DNA of 64,000 bases from Thelonectria olida (lineage: Eukaryota > Ascomycota > Sordariomycetes > Hypocreales > Nectriaceae). Of the stretch, positions 44,530 to 54,679 are shown piece by piece (the stretch's first letter is position 1; every line of letters starts with the position of its first letter). The notes beneath the pieces are model-generated. The model was not told the origin of the DNA, made no database searches, and saw only the letters and a list, made by a program, of their open reading frames with translations. The DNA is taken from contig JAGPYM010000009.1 in NCBI GenBank assembly GCA_020736575.1, positions 682,001-746,000 on the forward strand, written 5' to 3'. Position numbers and translations under genes: made by a program.

Positions 44530-47401
44530 TGGAGGATGACGAGTACACCACCAGCAAAATGGGGGAAGTCAAGATAGAGGAGGCTGGCGCGAAAGGCGCG
44601 CCCCCCAAGCACGAGAGAAGCGCTTCCATACCGACTCCCAACGACAGTCATGACGGTTCACGATCCCCAGCGCTGTCGCAAGACGGTGTCAAATCACGCA
44701 GCGGCAGTGCCGAGACGCCATCCTCGACCAAAGCACCTTCGCTGTCCCGAAAGGCTTCACAGAAATTGGCAGCCAAGCGCGAACCCACCCTCTACACACA
44801 CCTCCCCGACATGACCGCCGAATCTCGCAACGCATTTCAGATCATCCCGGACTGTCTCTACGGGTCTAAGCACCTCGGATCCACGGATACCGATGCCCTC
44901 GACTGTGAATGTCGAGAAGACTGGCGTACGTATGGCACTTCCCCCAACACCCCCAATGATGCTAATCCCCGTCGTGTAGGCGATGAAGAGAATTTCGCGT
45001 GTGGCGAAGATTCCGACTGCATCAACCGAGCGACCAAGATGGAGTGCAGTGGCGATGCTGGGAATTGCGGTGGCGGGTGTCAGAACCAGCGATTCCAGCG
45101 CAAGCAATACGCCAACGTTTCGGTCATCAAAACGGAGAAGAAGGGATATGGTCTTCGCACGGATTCGGATTTGCAGGCTAATGACTTCGTTTTCGAGTAC
45201 ATTGGTGAGGTCATCAATGAGCCCACATTTCGTCGGCGCATGATCCAGTACGATGATGAAGGTATCAAGCACTTTTACTTCATGTCCCTCAACAAGAGCG
45301 AATTCGTCGACGCGACCAAGAAGGGAAACCTCGGCCGCTTTTGCAACCATTCCTGCAACCCAAATTGCTACGTGGACAAATGGGTTGTGGGTGATAAGCT
45401 GCGCATGGGGATTTTTACCTCCCGCAAGATCAAGGCCGGCGAAGAGCTGGTTTTCAACTACAACGTTGACCGCTATGGCGCCGATCCTCAACCGTGCTAT
45501 TGCGGGGAGCCAAACTGTGTTGGATTCATTGGTGGCAAGACGCAGACCGAACGTGCGACCAAGCTTCCTGCATCGACCGTTGAAGCGCTCGGCATTGACG
45601 GTGGCGATGGTTGGGACACCACAGTCGCCAAGAAGCCCAGAAGAAAGAGGCCTGACGAAGATGACGAAGAGTATGTTAACAGCATACAACCACGCAGCCT
45701 GGACGAAGATGACGCCCGCAAGGTCATGGCCTCACTCATGCAATGCAAGGAGAAGTGGATTGCTGTCAAATTGCTCGAGAGAATTGAGCGATGCAGCGAC
45801 GAACGTGTCATCCATGTGGTGATGCGCATGCACGCTTACCAAATCCTCAAGACTACGCTCAACACCTTTCTTGACGACCACAATGTTGTTCTCCAGGTCC
45901 TCTCAATTTTGGATAAGTTCCCGCGTCTGACAAGGAACAAGATCCAAGACTCCAAGATCGAGGCCACCATTGAAGCGCTTATGAAGTCTGAACATGATGA
46001 TGTGTCAAGCAAGTCGAAGAAGCTCTTAGGTGACTGGAGCAAACTTGAGGTTGGATACCGAATACGGCGCCGCAAGGTTGATCCAAATGCGACTTTAGCA
46101 AACTCGTTCGAGGACCGCCGGGGACAAGGTCGAGAGGAAGAGGCCGTCCAATCCTCATCTAAGACTGCATCGCCCAAAACGATTGATGCGCCCAAAGGAC
46201 CTCGGAACAGTGCCCCTCAGAGAAACAACGCTTTCTTCCACAACGGCGGTCGGCCACGTCGTCAGAACTTTCAAGCTTCTCTACCCATTGGTTGGTTTGC
46301 TGCCAAAGATGCCCGAGGCAATACCTATTTCTGGAACAAGCAAGGAATTACGACTTGGCAGAGACCAACCCAGCCCGCAGCGGACAGCACCCCAAAGGCG
46401 CCTTCCAAGGCCATTCAGGAACAGCTGATGATCCAGAGCATCATTGACAAGGTCACCAAGGAGGGGACCCCGAAACAGTCTGTTACCCAAACTCCTGGAG
46501 CTGTGCAGACCCCTGTGAAGGATTCCAGACAGGAGAAGTGGCGGAGTCTCCCACTCGAAAAACAGATGAAGATCTACGAGAATACGGTATGTGCGACCCC
46601 TCTCCTACCCTCCCCTTCGTTTTATCTTTGTTCTTGCGCTAACACCCTTGCTCACAGCTATTTCCTCATGTCAAACATGTCCTAGACAAATTCCATCACA
46701 AGCTTCCTAAGGAGGAATTGAAACGCCTTGGTAAGGACGTGGCAAAGAAGGTCGTGGCCTCGGATTATAAGAACGATCGAGTTGGGGACCCGAGCGCAGC
46801 CCTCAGTGACAGACAAGCCAAGAAGTTGAAAAAATACGTCAAGGACTTTCTAGACCGGGCCGTCGAGAAGTTTATGGAGCACCAAAGACGGAAGACTTCT
46901 AGGGACACGCGTGAGCTGGCAAAGGGTACCCACAGTGGTGCCAAGCATGCGGTTGACTCTCCTCAGGCCGAAGGGGGGCCGAGAGGAGAGGAGGATACTA
47001 TCATGTCGGATATTGACGGACCTGGTTCCTCGGGGAGTCCAGGCCGTAAGCGCAAACGTGACGGCGAGGCAGTAGACTCCCCGAGCCTCACGCCCTCGGA
47101 TGGTCCGTTGATGAAGAAATTGAGGGATGACGAGCTGGACGAAACGAGCACGCCTCCACCACCACCGCCGCCCCCGGAGTCTGCGATGGAGGATGTTGTC
47201 ACAGCAGAGCAACAAGCTCTCCGCGAGCAAGAAGAGGCTCTGGTTAGGGAAAACGAGGAAGCGGAAAGACTTGAAGAAGAAGAAGAAGCCAACAGGGCCA
47301 AGGGAATGGAGGATGCTCTGGCCGAACGACCGCAATCGAGCCAAAACGCCCTTCCCGACCCAAAGGTTACAGCACAGAAACAAGAAGTGCTTAGCCATTA
47401 A
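44529..47401 (+). CDS. set2: Histone H3 lysine 36 methyltransferase Set2
   Basis: Methylates H3K36 during transcription elongation by binding phosphorylated RNA polymerase II. Exons are 44529-44925, 44980-46586 and 46658-47401 (915 residues). The AWS domain (about 125-175) has CECREDWR joined by the first splice to [13 protein letters not shown] and the following cysteines. The SET domain (about 176-300) shows [33 protein letters not shown] and [14 protein letters not shown]; the post-SET is [16 protein letters not shown] domain (about 567-596) reads [13 protein letters not shown] to TTWQRP. The C-terminal SRI domain (about 669-760) includes [22 protein letters not shown] Glu-rich coil follows. 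The first intron is 54 bases and has no stop, so retention would insert 18 residues in the AWS. Confidence 0.96.
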
Positions 47402-48211
47402 GAGGAACCGAGGGTTATTCTTTTCCCACGTCTTTCCCCCCTTTTGCTAATGGACTTGGAGCTTAGTTGGGATCATAATCATGAAACATACTTTTTTTTC
47501 TTCTTTCGTGGCATTTTATTTTCGAGGAGTTTGCAGGGCCAATACCAGGCGCGTTTTGTACCATACCATAAAGGCAGGCAGGCAAGGTATTCCTCGCGTG
47601 GGAAGCAATCATTTATTTTGGAGGGAGGCTATTTTGGACCTTTTGTGCATCGATATTTAAAGGGGCGGTGGTGGGCGCAAATTTCTGTTCCAGCAACCAG
47701 CAGGCCGTGCACTTTGGCCTGCATAAGGTGCTGAGGGGCTTTCCTGTTTTTTTCTGGGCTTGCAGTTGCCGACGACCCCGACCCATACTGTGCTTGGTCT
47801 GGGGGAGGTGTACGAGATTATGGCAAGGGAGGGATACCCAGTCTGCAACGGCTTTTTGAGGGTGGCTGGGATCCGTACAGAGGCGTTGAGACGGGGAGAT
47901 TGGGAGGATATCATGCGGCTCGCGGTGGACGACGAGCATGCTGGAATTGATACCCCTGAGAGATGACAAAGAACAGGGACTACTTGCAAATATCTGAGTA
48001 TTTTGAAGCTCTGGCTGGGAGTTTTGGTATCTGATGGTTGGTGACTGGCGAAGGTGTAAAAAAATGCTTAATGTCAAATACTGTTTATGCCCCTGGACTT
48101 GCGCCTGATGGTATCATGCCGCCCCTATGCTCCTTTGTACATGCGTTTTGTAAATGCCAGTCCTCTCTTTTACGTGAATGCTAGGCCCGAAGATCAACTG
48201 TTGATAGAGAC
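47402..48211. other. Intergenic between convergent SET2 and BMT5, with an orphan coding-like exon
   Basis: Mostly 3' flanks. A coding-like segment at 47767-47966 preceded by a splice-acceptor-like tract is entered separately. Otherwise no gene is supported. Confidence 0.5.
47767..47966 (+). pseudogene. Orphan exon-like segment, possible gene remnant
   Basis: A pyrimidine tract ending in TTGCAG (47761-47766) is followed by an open segment reading LPTTPTHTVLGLGEVYEIMA and onward to HAGIDTPER before TGA at 47964-47966. The composition is protein-like, with balanced charged and hydrophobic residues and few rare codons. I find no convincing upstream exon; the frame before a possible donor at about 47726 reads FCSSNQQAVHFGLHK. 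It could be the last exon of an unrecognised small gene, a gene relic, or chance. I do not recognise the family. Confidence 0.3.
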
Positions 48212-49258
48212 TCAATCGTCTTCGTCTGAAGAATCATCACCCCTCCGCCTCTTCTTCCCACCCTCCGGCGCAACATCCCCCTTCCTCTTGAACACATAAC
48301 TCCTCGCCAGCCTTTCCTCTCCCTTCCATCCTCCACCCGTCACCCGACCCTGCGAGTCACGCACCACGCCGAGCGTCCGCGCATGCCTGTACCCGGGATA
48401 CAGCGCGGCCTTGAAGCTGAACGACGTCTCGACCTGTAGCCCAGCGTGGCGGGCGAGGTCGCGCACGTTCCACAGCGTGTACGGCTCGCCTTCGAAGAGG
48501 GTGACGACGATGGCGCCGTTTTTTGGCGGCAGGGCGCGCAGGGCGCGCTCGAAGAAGGCGACGAGGAGGGATTGGTTGTGGCGGACTTGGCGGTTGACGT
48601 CGGTGGACTTGCCGCCGACGTGGGGGAAGTTGAAGATGATGCGGTCGAAGGGCGTGCGGGTGAGTGAGGAGGGGAGTTTGGTGGCGTCGATGTTGTACAG
48701 GAGTTTGTTCTTGGGGGCGATGTTGGGTTTGGGCTTGGGGATGGGGTTCCCTTCGTCGTCGAACTCGTCGCTGTTGTAACAGTCGTCTTGGTCCTGGTTG
48801 TCGCTGTCGGGCTCGCTGTGGGCCTTTTCCTTTGTCTCCTCTGCGTCATTCTTGGAGTCTTGATCCTCATTGTCTTGCTCGTCTTTCTTGTCCTCGCCGT
48901 CCCTGGGTTTCCTCTTCTCGCCGCGTATCGCAGCAGCGTTTTCCTCAGCGTGAGGGTACTTGGCTAGAAGCTCAGCCTCATTCTTCTCCAGCACAGTCGC
49001 AGTGACATTGGTGCACCCGTGATGCTCAACCAAGGACGCGGCGAAACTGAGGTCGCCCTCGCCAACAAGCAGGATGCGATGGTGAGGCTCAAAGGGAATC
49101 GTGGGTTTCTCGTGGTGTTGCTGCTTGCTCTTCTTCTTCGTCTTTGCTGGGCCATTGGGCGACTTTTGCGGTCCAGAGTTGTGCGGCGCGGGTTTCTTGG
49201 GACGGCCTCCTGGTCGCGCTGGGCCATTCTGGTGAAGGAGCTTGCGTTTTTTGCCCAT
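48212..49258 (-). CDS. bmt5: 25S rRNA (uridine-N3)-methyltransferase Bmt5 family
   Basis: SAM-dependent Rossmann-fold enzyme that methylates a uridine of 25S rRNA in the nucleolus. A single exon of 348 residues from the ATG at 49258; an in-frame ATG at 49303 upstream is less likely because the family begins with a short Lys-rich tail such as MGKKRKLL. Motifs: RILLVGEGDLSFAASLVEHH (SAM motif I, residues 61-80), NVTATVLEKNEAELLAKYP, and FDRIIFNFPHVGGKSTDVNR (about 205-223), the DUF2431 signature. A Lys/Asp/Glu-rich insert (about 112-170) splits the domain and is likely disordered. The C-terminus is basic then acidic (GGKKRRRGDDSSDEDD). It converges with SET2. Confidence 0.92.
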   Translation of the reverse strand: MGKKRKLLHQNGPARPGGRPKKPAPHNSGPQKSPNGPAKTKKKSKQQHHEKPTIPFEPHHRILLVGEGDLSFAASLVEHHGCTNVTATVLEKNEAELLAKYPHAEENAAAIRGEKRKPRDGEDKKDEQDNEDQDSKNDAEETKEKAHSEPDSDNQDQDDCYNSDEFDDEGNPIPKPKPNIAPKNKLLYNIDATKLPSSLTRTPFDRIIFNFPHVGGKSTDVNRQVRHNQSLLVAFFERALRALPPKNGAIVVTLFEGEPYTLWNVRDLARHAGLQVETSFSFKAALYPGYRHARTLGVVRDSQGRVTGGGWKGEERLARSYVFKRKGDVAPEGGKKRRRGDDSSDEDD

Positions 49259-52200
49259 CGTGGTGTTGTACGTGGGCGTTGTGCTGGGTTGGGAAATATT
49301 CAAGGTGGGATGTGGGACATGCGACGGGCACTATAGAAGGTGCGACGGCTGATCGATCTGCTTACATAACGCCGTGTTCATGCTCAACTCGAACAACTTG
49401 ATCGGGATCAAGGCTACACAGCATAGACTATGCAAATTTTCTGAGAGAAATCAAGTTTCGGATTTGGAACCGTTATTCCAGTTTTTGAGCTATGGGGTCT
49501 TCATAAGCATGTCCTGAATCCTCTGGTGACAATTGAAGTCCGCGTAACGTTGTCTTGGACTGACTCTGGACGCAGAACGTGTACACATGGGCAACTCACA
49601 ACCTTTGATCCGGGAACCATGAATTGGGAATCAAGAATCTATGTAGGTGTTTCAAAATCTACTGATGATGGTGTAGGGAAATATGAGCGAAATTGACGAC
49701 TACGTATTGTCGGTCAATACAGATGACTTAGACGGCGCTCAGGCTATTATATCGCAACGTGGAATATCAACCAGCACGTACTAGCTAGTTGATGTAGCAG
49801 GAAGAGTAATGGGGTAATACTTACTGAATATTGAGCCCAACAATGTAGCTCTTTGGTCATTCTCGACCTTGTCTTCCGGCAGCCTTCATGGACTGGCTTT
49901 GTGACAAGACAATTTGGCGAAAGATCTGGACCTGATTCTTGGAAACTTAGGCTCCGCTGCAAGGTACTAGACCTGTGCAACATTCCAGTCAGATCCAAGT
50001 GGAAAGCGTAATATCTTGGTACCTGTTCGATTCCTCGGAGGCTTCAAGCCAATGACGCCATATTCTACTGTGCCTAGGTGCCTGAGTAGAAAAATCTGCA
50101 ACCGTTAATCTATGACGCCGTTGATGGAAATACGTTGATATTGTGTCACGGTCGTCCCTTTGACTGATGAGGCTCGCGGGCAGAATGCGGGGTACACGAT
50201 GGTTTGCGGTAGTACCTGGCAACCTGGGTACAAACATGTCCTGCCGCTTCATGATACCCTTTTTAATGAGCTTGATCGGTTACTTCGGTGACTTGCATCT
50301 ATTGTGACTCCAAGGCTTTTTACGCAAAATCTGCTCGACATTCACGGAGCTTGAAATATTTTCTCTCCATGTGATGGAATTCTTCATGATGCCTTGGTTA
50401 AACTACCTACAGGACATGAAAGTGATGGACGGGATCCTCATTCCAGTAATTGGGGAATCGCCCGCCGTGATTGGCTCGTTTGGCAGGTGCGGCCGTTACC
50501 TTCCTGTACTAGCTCCCCGGCAGCTCGGGAGCGCCCACGCGGTTAGATTTGGGCGCGCACAGCCTTGCACTTGCAGTCTTGCGCTGGACACAATGCGGAG
50601 CACCGCAGACGCCGCCGCCAATGACGGAAAGGTACCCGATACCTCGTGCGTGTGCTGCAAGAAAAACTGGAAGGGTTGCGTTGCGGGCATCATGACAGCT
50701 GCTAGTTCTGGCTGCGTGACTGAATTCGAGGTGAACATGACCAGAGGAAACATGTTCCAGAAAGCGACACGTAGTGAGGAGTGACTGATGTTTGACATCT
50801 CGCGCGGCTACAGGGAAGGAAAAAAAAAAAAAAAATGGGACGCAAACATAGCAGATGGAACGCGTACTTCGTACGAAGCATGTTTTGTCAATGAGGTGCG
50901 TGGAAATCTGGCCATATCCCTGCACCACGAAGTACCCGAGCTGCGAGCAAAGCCCCAAAACGAACAAAGGCCAGCCACCAACAACCTGCACACCGTGTCC
51001 GGCCAGGGCCGGGACGAGGCGAGACAAAGAAACACTTCAGTCCCAAAACCCAAAACGATCACACACACGGCAAGGGCCTTGAGAGATTTTCATCTCGTCA
51101 GAACATCGAGACGGCGGTCTGCACACTTTGTGTTCGACATTATTCCCCGTGTCTTGTCCGAACCTCCGACGGCCAACCAGTTAGTCTTCAGTGGAACTGA
51201 TGGTTTGTGCCCAGGTCTCCACCAAACAACGAGAAAGGGGAGTCATGAGATAAACAAATAGGCAGAGGTGCTACTGTACCACGGAGCGAGTGGCAGGATG
51301 GCGGCCAGGCACATTGGCAGTCGGATCTCGTGCGAGTGAATGACAGCAACGTCTCGGGCCAGTAGCCATCAGCCCATTCTTCCTGTTCAAGCCCAAGGTC
51401 TTGGGACTAACAAGAGATGAACTAAGACCGATCATGAGTGTGTATGGAGCCCACCTGACGACGACGTTATCATCCGTATCTATTCTGTATTCATTCAAGC
51501 AAGAAGGAAGGCGGGCTTGCGGCTGTAGGGTTTCATTCATCCCTTGAAACGAGAATAACCAGAGTTCATTGTTGCGAACAGGCTTTGTGATGCCCAACCA
51601 TAACGATGGGCTGCCAACTTACCGTGGCCAACCACTCACAGCGGCGTCCGACGGAATCTGGAGAACTCCTTGTAAGGTACGTATAAGATAAAGTGGCAGG
51701 GGTAGTGCTTTTGTTTGCCGGGGGGCCTGTTTTTATATTATATTTGTATTTAAAATTTTTATTCTTATAAAATTTACAAAAATTAAATTTCATAAATTTC
51801 ATAAAATGCATAAATATTATATATTAAAAAATCTAATTATATTAAAAAATATAAATAATTATAATAATTATATAATAAGAATAAAATATAGAGTGGCAAG
51901 TTTTTATACCTTATTCTTTCAATCGAACCTAAGCCGAGGATAAGATCCGGCCCGGTCACGTGCCTTTCGCAAGCCTTTCTCCGACCCGGCTCACCCCGAC
52001 ACCGCCATCTGACATTTGAAAATCTCGTGATTGGCCAATGGCAGCCGCAAGCATCCACACCCACGCTGCAATAGCCGAGGAACGGACAAGAGTTGCCGCT
52101 GACTGAATTTCTTGGAATAATGAATCATGAACGCGATCGTGGTGAACGAAAATCAAATCCTTTTGAAAACGCCCGCAGCGCAAATAGTACGTAGGTACCT

Positions 52201-52265
52201 CTGATTAACAGTACACGGTATCATATTTCCTCACGGTCCCCTCCATGATAGCTCCTTTGTTTAGT
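49259..52265. other. Intergenic region (3.0 kb) between BMT5 and SDHB
   Basis: I see no conserved gene. Open frames around 50.3-51.3 kb lack motifs and overlap on both strands. The notable content is an AT-rich island (51721-51903) and one AGGTACCT palindrome (52193-52200). A C/A run (poly-A 50820-50835) lies near 50.8 kb. Confidence 0.5.
51673..51913. mobile_element. AT-rich island with short terminal inverted repeats, possible decayed MITE
   Basis: A block of about 180 bases (51721-51903) is almost pure A/T in otherwise GC-balanced DNA. It is bounded by TAAGGTA at 51673-51679 and TACCTTA at 51907-51913, which can be read as a TA duplication flanking AGGTA...TACCT inverted ends, as in Tc1/mariner-type miniature elements. 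Repeat-induced point mutation would explain the composition. The inverted repeat is only 5-7 bases perfect, so this is tentative. Confidence 0.3.
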
Positions 52266-53210
52266 TTAGTTGCCAAGTGCCATCGCCTTCTTAATCTCAG
52301 CAATCGCTAGACCGGGGTTCAGGCCCTTGGGGCAGGCTCGGGTGCAGTTGAGAATCGTGTGGCAACGGTACAGACTCATCGAGTTCTCGAGGTTGAGCTT
52401 GCGCTCTGCCGTGCGCTCATCGCGAGAGTCGGCGAGCCATCGGTACGACTGGAGGAGGATTGCGGGTCCAAGGTACTCCTCGGCGTTCCACCAGTAAGAG
52501 GGACACGATGTCGAGCAGCAGGCGCAGAGAATGCACTCGTAGAGGCCGTCGAGCTTCTTGCGGTCCGCCTTAGACTGTCGGTATTCCTTGCCCTGTGATG
52601 TGTCAGCCAATGCGCAGATACGAAGAAGTCTGGAGACTTACATCCTCAGCAGGAGTGTCTCGCTGGAGGTAAGGCTTGATGCTCTTGTACTGCTTGTAAA
52701 AGTGAGTCAAATCAGGGACGAGGTCCTTGACGACATAGGTGTGAGGCAGAGGGTAGATCTTGACGTCGGCGGTGCTGTCCTTGGGAATCTTGCCTGTTGG
52801 GATTGTCAGCGCTGTCGCAACGGCGGCCGGACCGGCATGCAAGACCTACAAAGGCAGGCCAGGGTGTTTTGGCCGTTGATGTTCATGGCACAGCTACCGC
52901 AAATGCCCTCACGGCAGCTTCGTCGGAAGGTAACAGTAGGGTCGAGTTCATTCTTGATTCGAATAAGAGCATCCAGAATCATAGGGCCGGTCTTATTGAG
53001 GTCGAGGGTGTAGGACTGAAGCCGAGGCTTCTCACTCGGGGTGTCTGGGTTCCAACGGTAGAGCTGGAACGTCCTCAACTTGGGCTCAGGCGTTGCAGGG
53101 GCGTCGCTGACGGAGGCCATGGACCGTGTGAAGACAGCACCAGGGCGGGCGGCTGTCCTCACGGAGGCGGCACCGAGGGCACGGAAGGAAGAAAAGCGGA
53201 GGGCGGCCAT
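52266..53210 (-). CDS. sdh2: Succinate dehydrogenase iron-sulphur subunit (complex II, SDHB)
   Basis: Mitochondrial inner-membrane subunit that passes electrons from FAD to ubiquinone through three iron-sulphur clusters. Exons are 53210-52850, 52793-52642 and 52592-52266 (279 residues). An Arg/Ala/Ser-rich presequence leads into [11 protein letters not shown]. The [2Fe-2S] cluster uses Cys99, Cys104, Cys107 and Cys119 ([20 protein letters not shown] then CLC). The [4Fe-4S]/[3Fe-4S] part is [16 protein letters not shown] (Cys191, 194, 197, 201) and [14 protein letters not shown] (Cys248, 254, 258). Pro202 and His249, at the quinone site, carry the common residues. Length and order match fungal SDHB. 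Two AT-rich islands lie on either side of the gene. Confidence 0.97.
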
Positions 53211-54679
53211 GGTGAAGAGATGCTGAGTTCGTGGGAGGGGAGAGATTGTAGATGGAGTGGGCCGCGGGCTTCTTCTTATAATTCCAGTAGCTGGCCGGGG
53301 AAACTCGAACTAAATCGTTGCTCGTCATAACCTGAAGGCGGGGGGGGGGGCCTTCAGCAGCCTGTGGTGCTGTGGAAAAATGGGTCAAATTGCGGCTTGA
53401 CCTGTGTTATAATTCCGAGGCTATGATTGGCCAAGCCCCATAGTATGGCATAGCGTACCGAAGGAGAGCACCTTTTAACATATAAATAGAAAAACTATAT
53501 TAAATAGCAAAAAAATATAAATATTTTTTTAATTTTAAAACCTTATATATATAGCTATTAATATACTTAATATGGAAATTTTATAATTTTTTATTTTATA
53601 GTTAGTGTTTAGCATTCTATATAGGTCCGTGATATTTGCATGCTTGGCCAATTCATACCCCAATATCACTGCACAAGTTCAGAGGCAATTGGCACGTGAA
53701 TAAGTGGGTACGCACCTAGCACACGGGTTGTTGACCCCTTGACCCTTCAGGTTATGTACCTCTAAATCAGGAGTGCTGACCCTAATCGGGCTTAGGGCGC
53801 GTTTGGTTGGCTGTGGCTGGTGGATGCGGCGACCAGCGGGCCAGGGGCCCCCATCTCGTCCCCCATCTGGTCCCCTGATCCCCTGTAGCGGCGCTGTATG
53901 CAGGACTTTCCAGTGGACTTACAGTGGCCGGGCTTCATGTGGGTCATCTGGGCTGGATCAGTCCCTTCAGGTCGGGGTGGAGGCCAAGGCTGTGGCTCGG
54001 GCGGCGTGAGCACCTAACCAGCCATTGTCCGTCTCCATTCAATGCTGCGCTGGTATTATTGATGCAGAGTGAAAAAAGGGTCACCTACTGTCAGTGAAAA
54101 CGATCCTTTCTGTCTCATTGAAACTACCTGCAGCACCACAAACGCGGCGTCGACTCTTCGCATTCAAACGCGGCCGACTTCATTGACGGCTGAATTGGAA
54201 TCTGATTGTTGCGTCGAAACTTTCACACGCGCGCAGCTGTTGGTACCAAGACTGCCGCCTGCCGAAGGCCAGAAACTTCTGACACGCTTTTGCCTTTGCC
54301 CAAGCCTGAGCCGCCTTCACCTCACTCATGGAACCTTGACCTACTACATACTCTTATGTACCCTTTCTGTCTACTTTCTGCTCCTCACATCAACACGCCG
54401 TCTCTTCCTTGTTGATACCCTTATCCCTCTCCCCATAACACACCCGCCGTCTCCTTTTGACCAGCTTATTCAACGCGGTCTCGCTCTTCTTCTTTCTTCC
54501 GTCTCGTCGTCTTTTTACCCGGCCAGTTGTCGCCAGGTGTTGGCGCGCCAGTCTCACACATCACACCCAAATCTCTGCCTCTTATTTACCTTACCCTCTT
54601 TAACTCTTCTCCCCCCCCGGCTTGCCCTTTTCAACTTCTTTCACCATCACCTACATGAACCGTCTCCGTCTCACCAGCC
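53211..54679. other. Divergent intergenic region between SDHB and the RGG-rich gene
   Basis: About 1.5 kb. It contains an 11-base G run at 53340-53350, a second AT-rich island (about 53478-53620), a GC-rich stretch with a GGGCGCGTTTGGTTGG sequence at 53795-53810, and a pyrimidine-rich leader from about 54300. No supported gene. Confidence 0.55.
53478..53620. repeat. AT-rich island
   Basis: About 140 bases of nearly pure A/T upstream of SDHB, similar in character to the island at 51.7-51.9 kb but without clear sequence identity or terminal repeats. It is consistent with a short relic mutated by RIP. Confidence 0.6.

Noticed and set aside
44757..45689. A 310-codon minus-strand frame opposite SET2
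   Set aside because: It mirrors the SET domain codons and has no independent support.
48670..49000. Plus-strand Arg/Trp/Cys-rich frame opposite BMT5
   Set aside because: Antisense shadow of the acidic insert of BMT5, with improbable composition.
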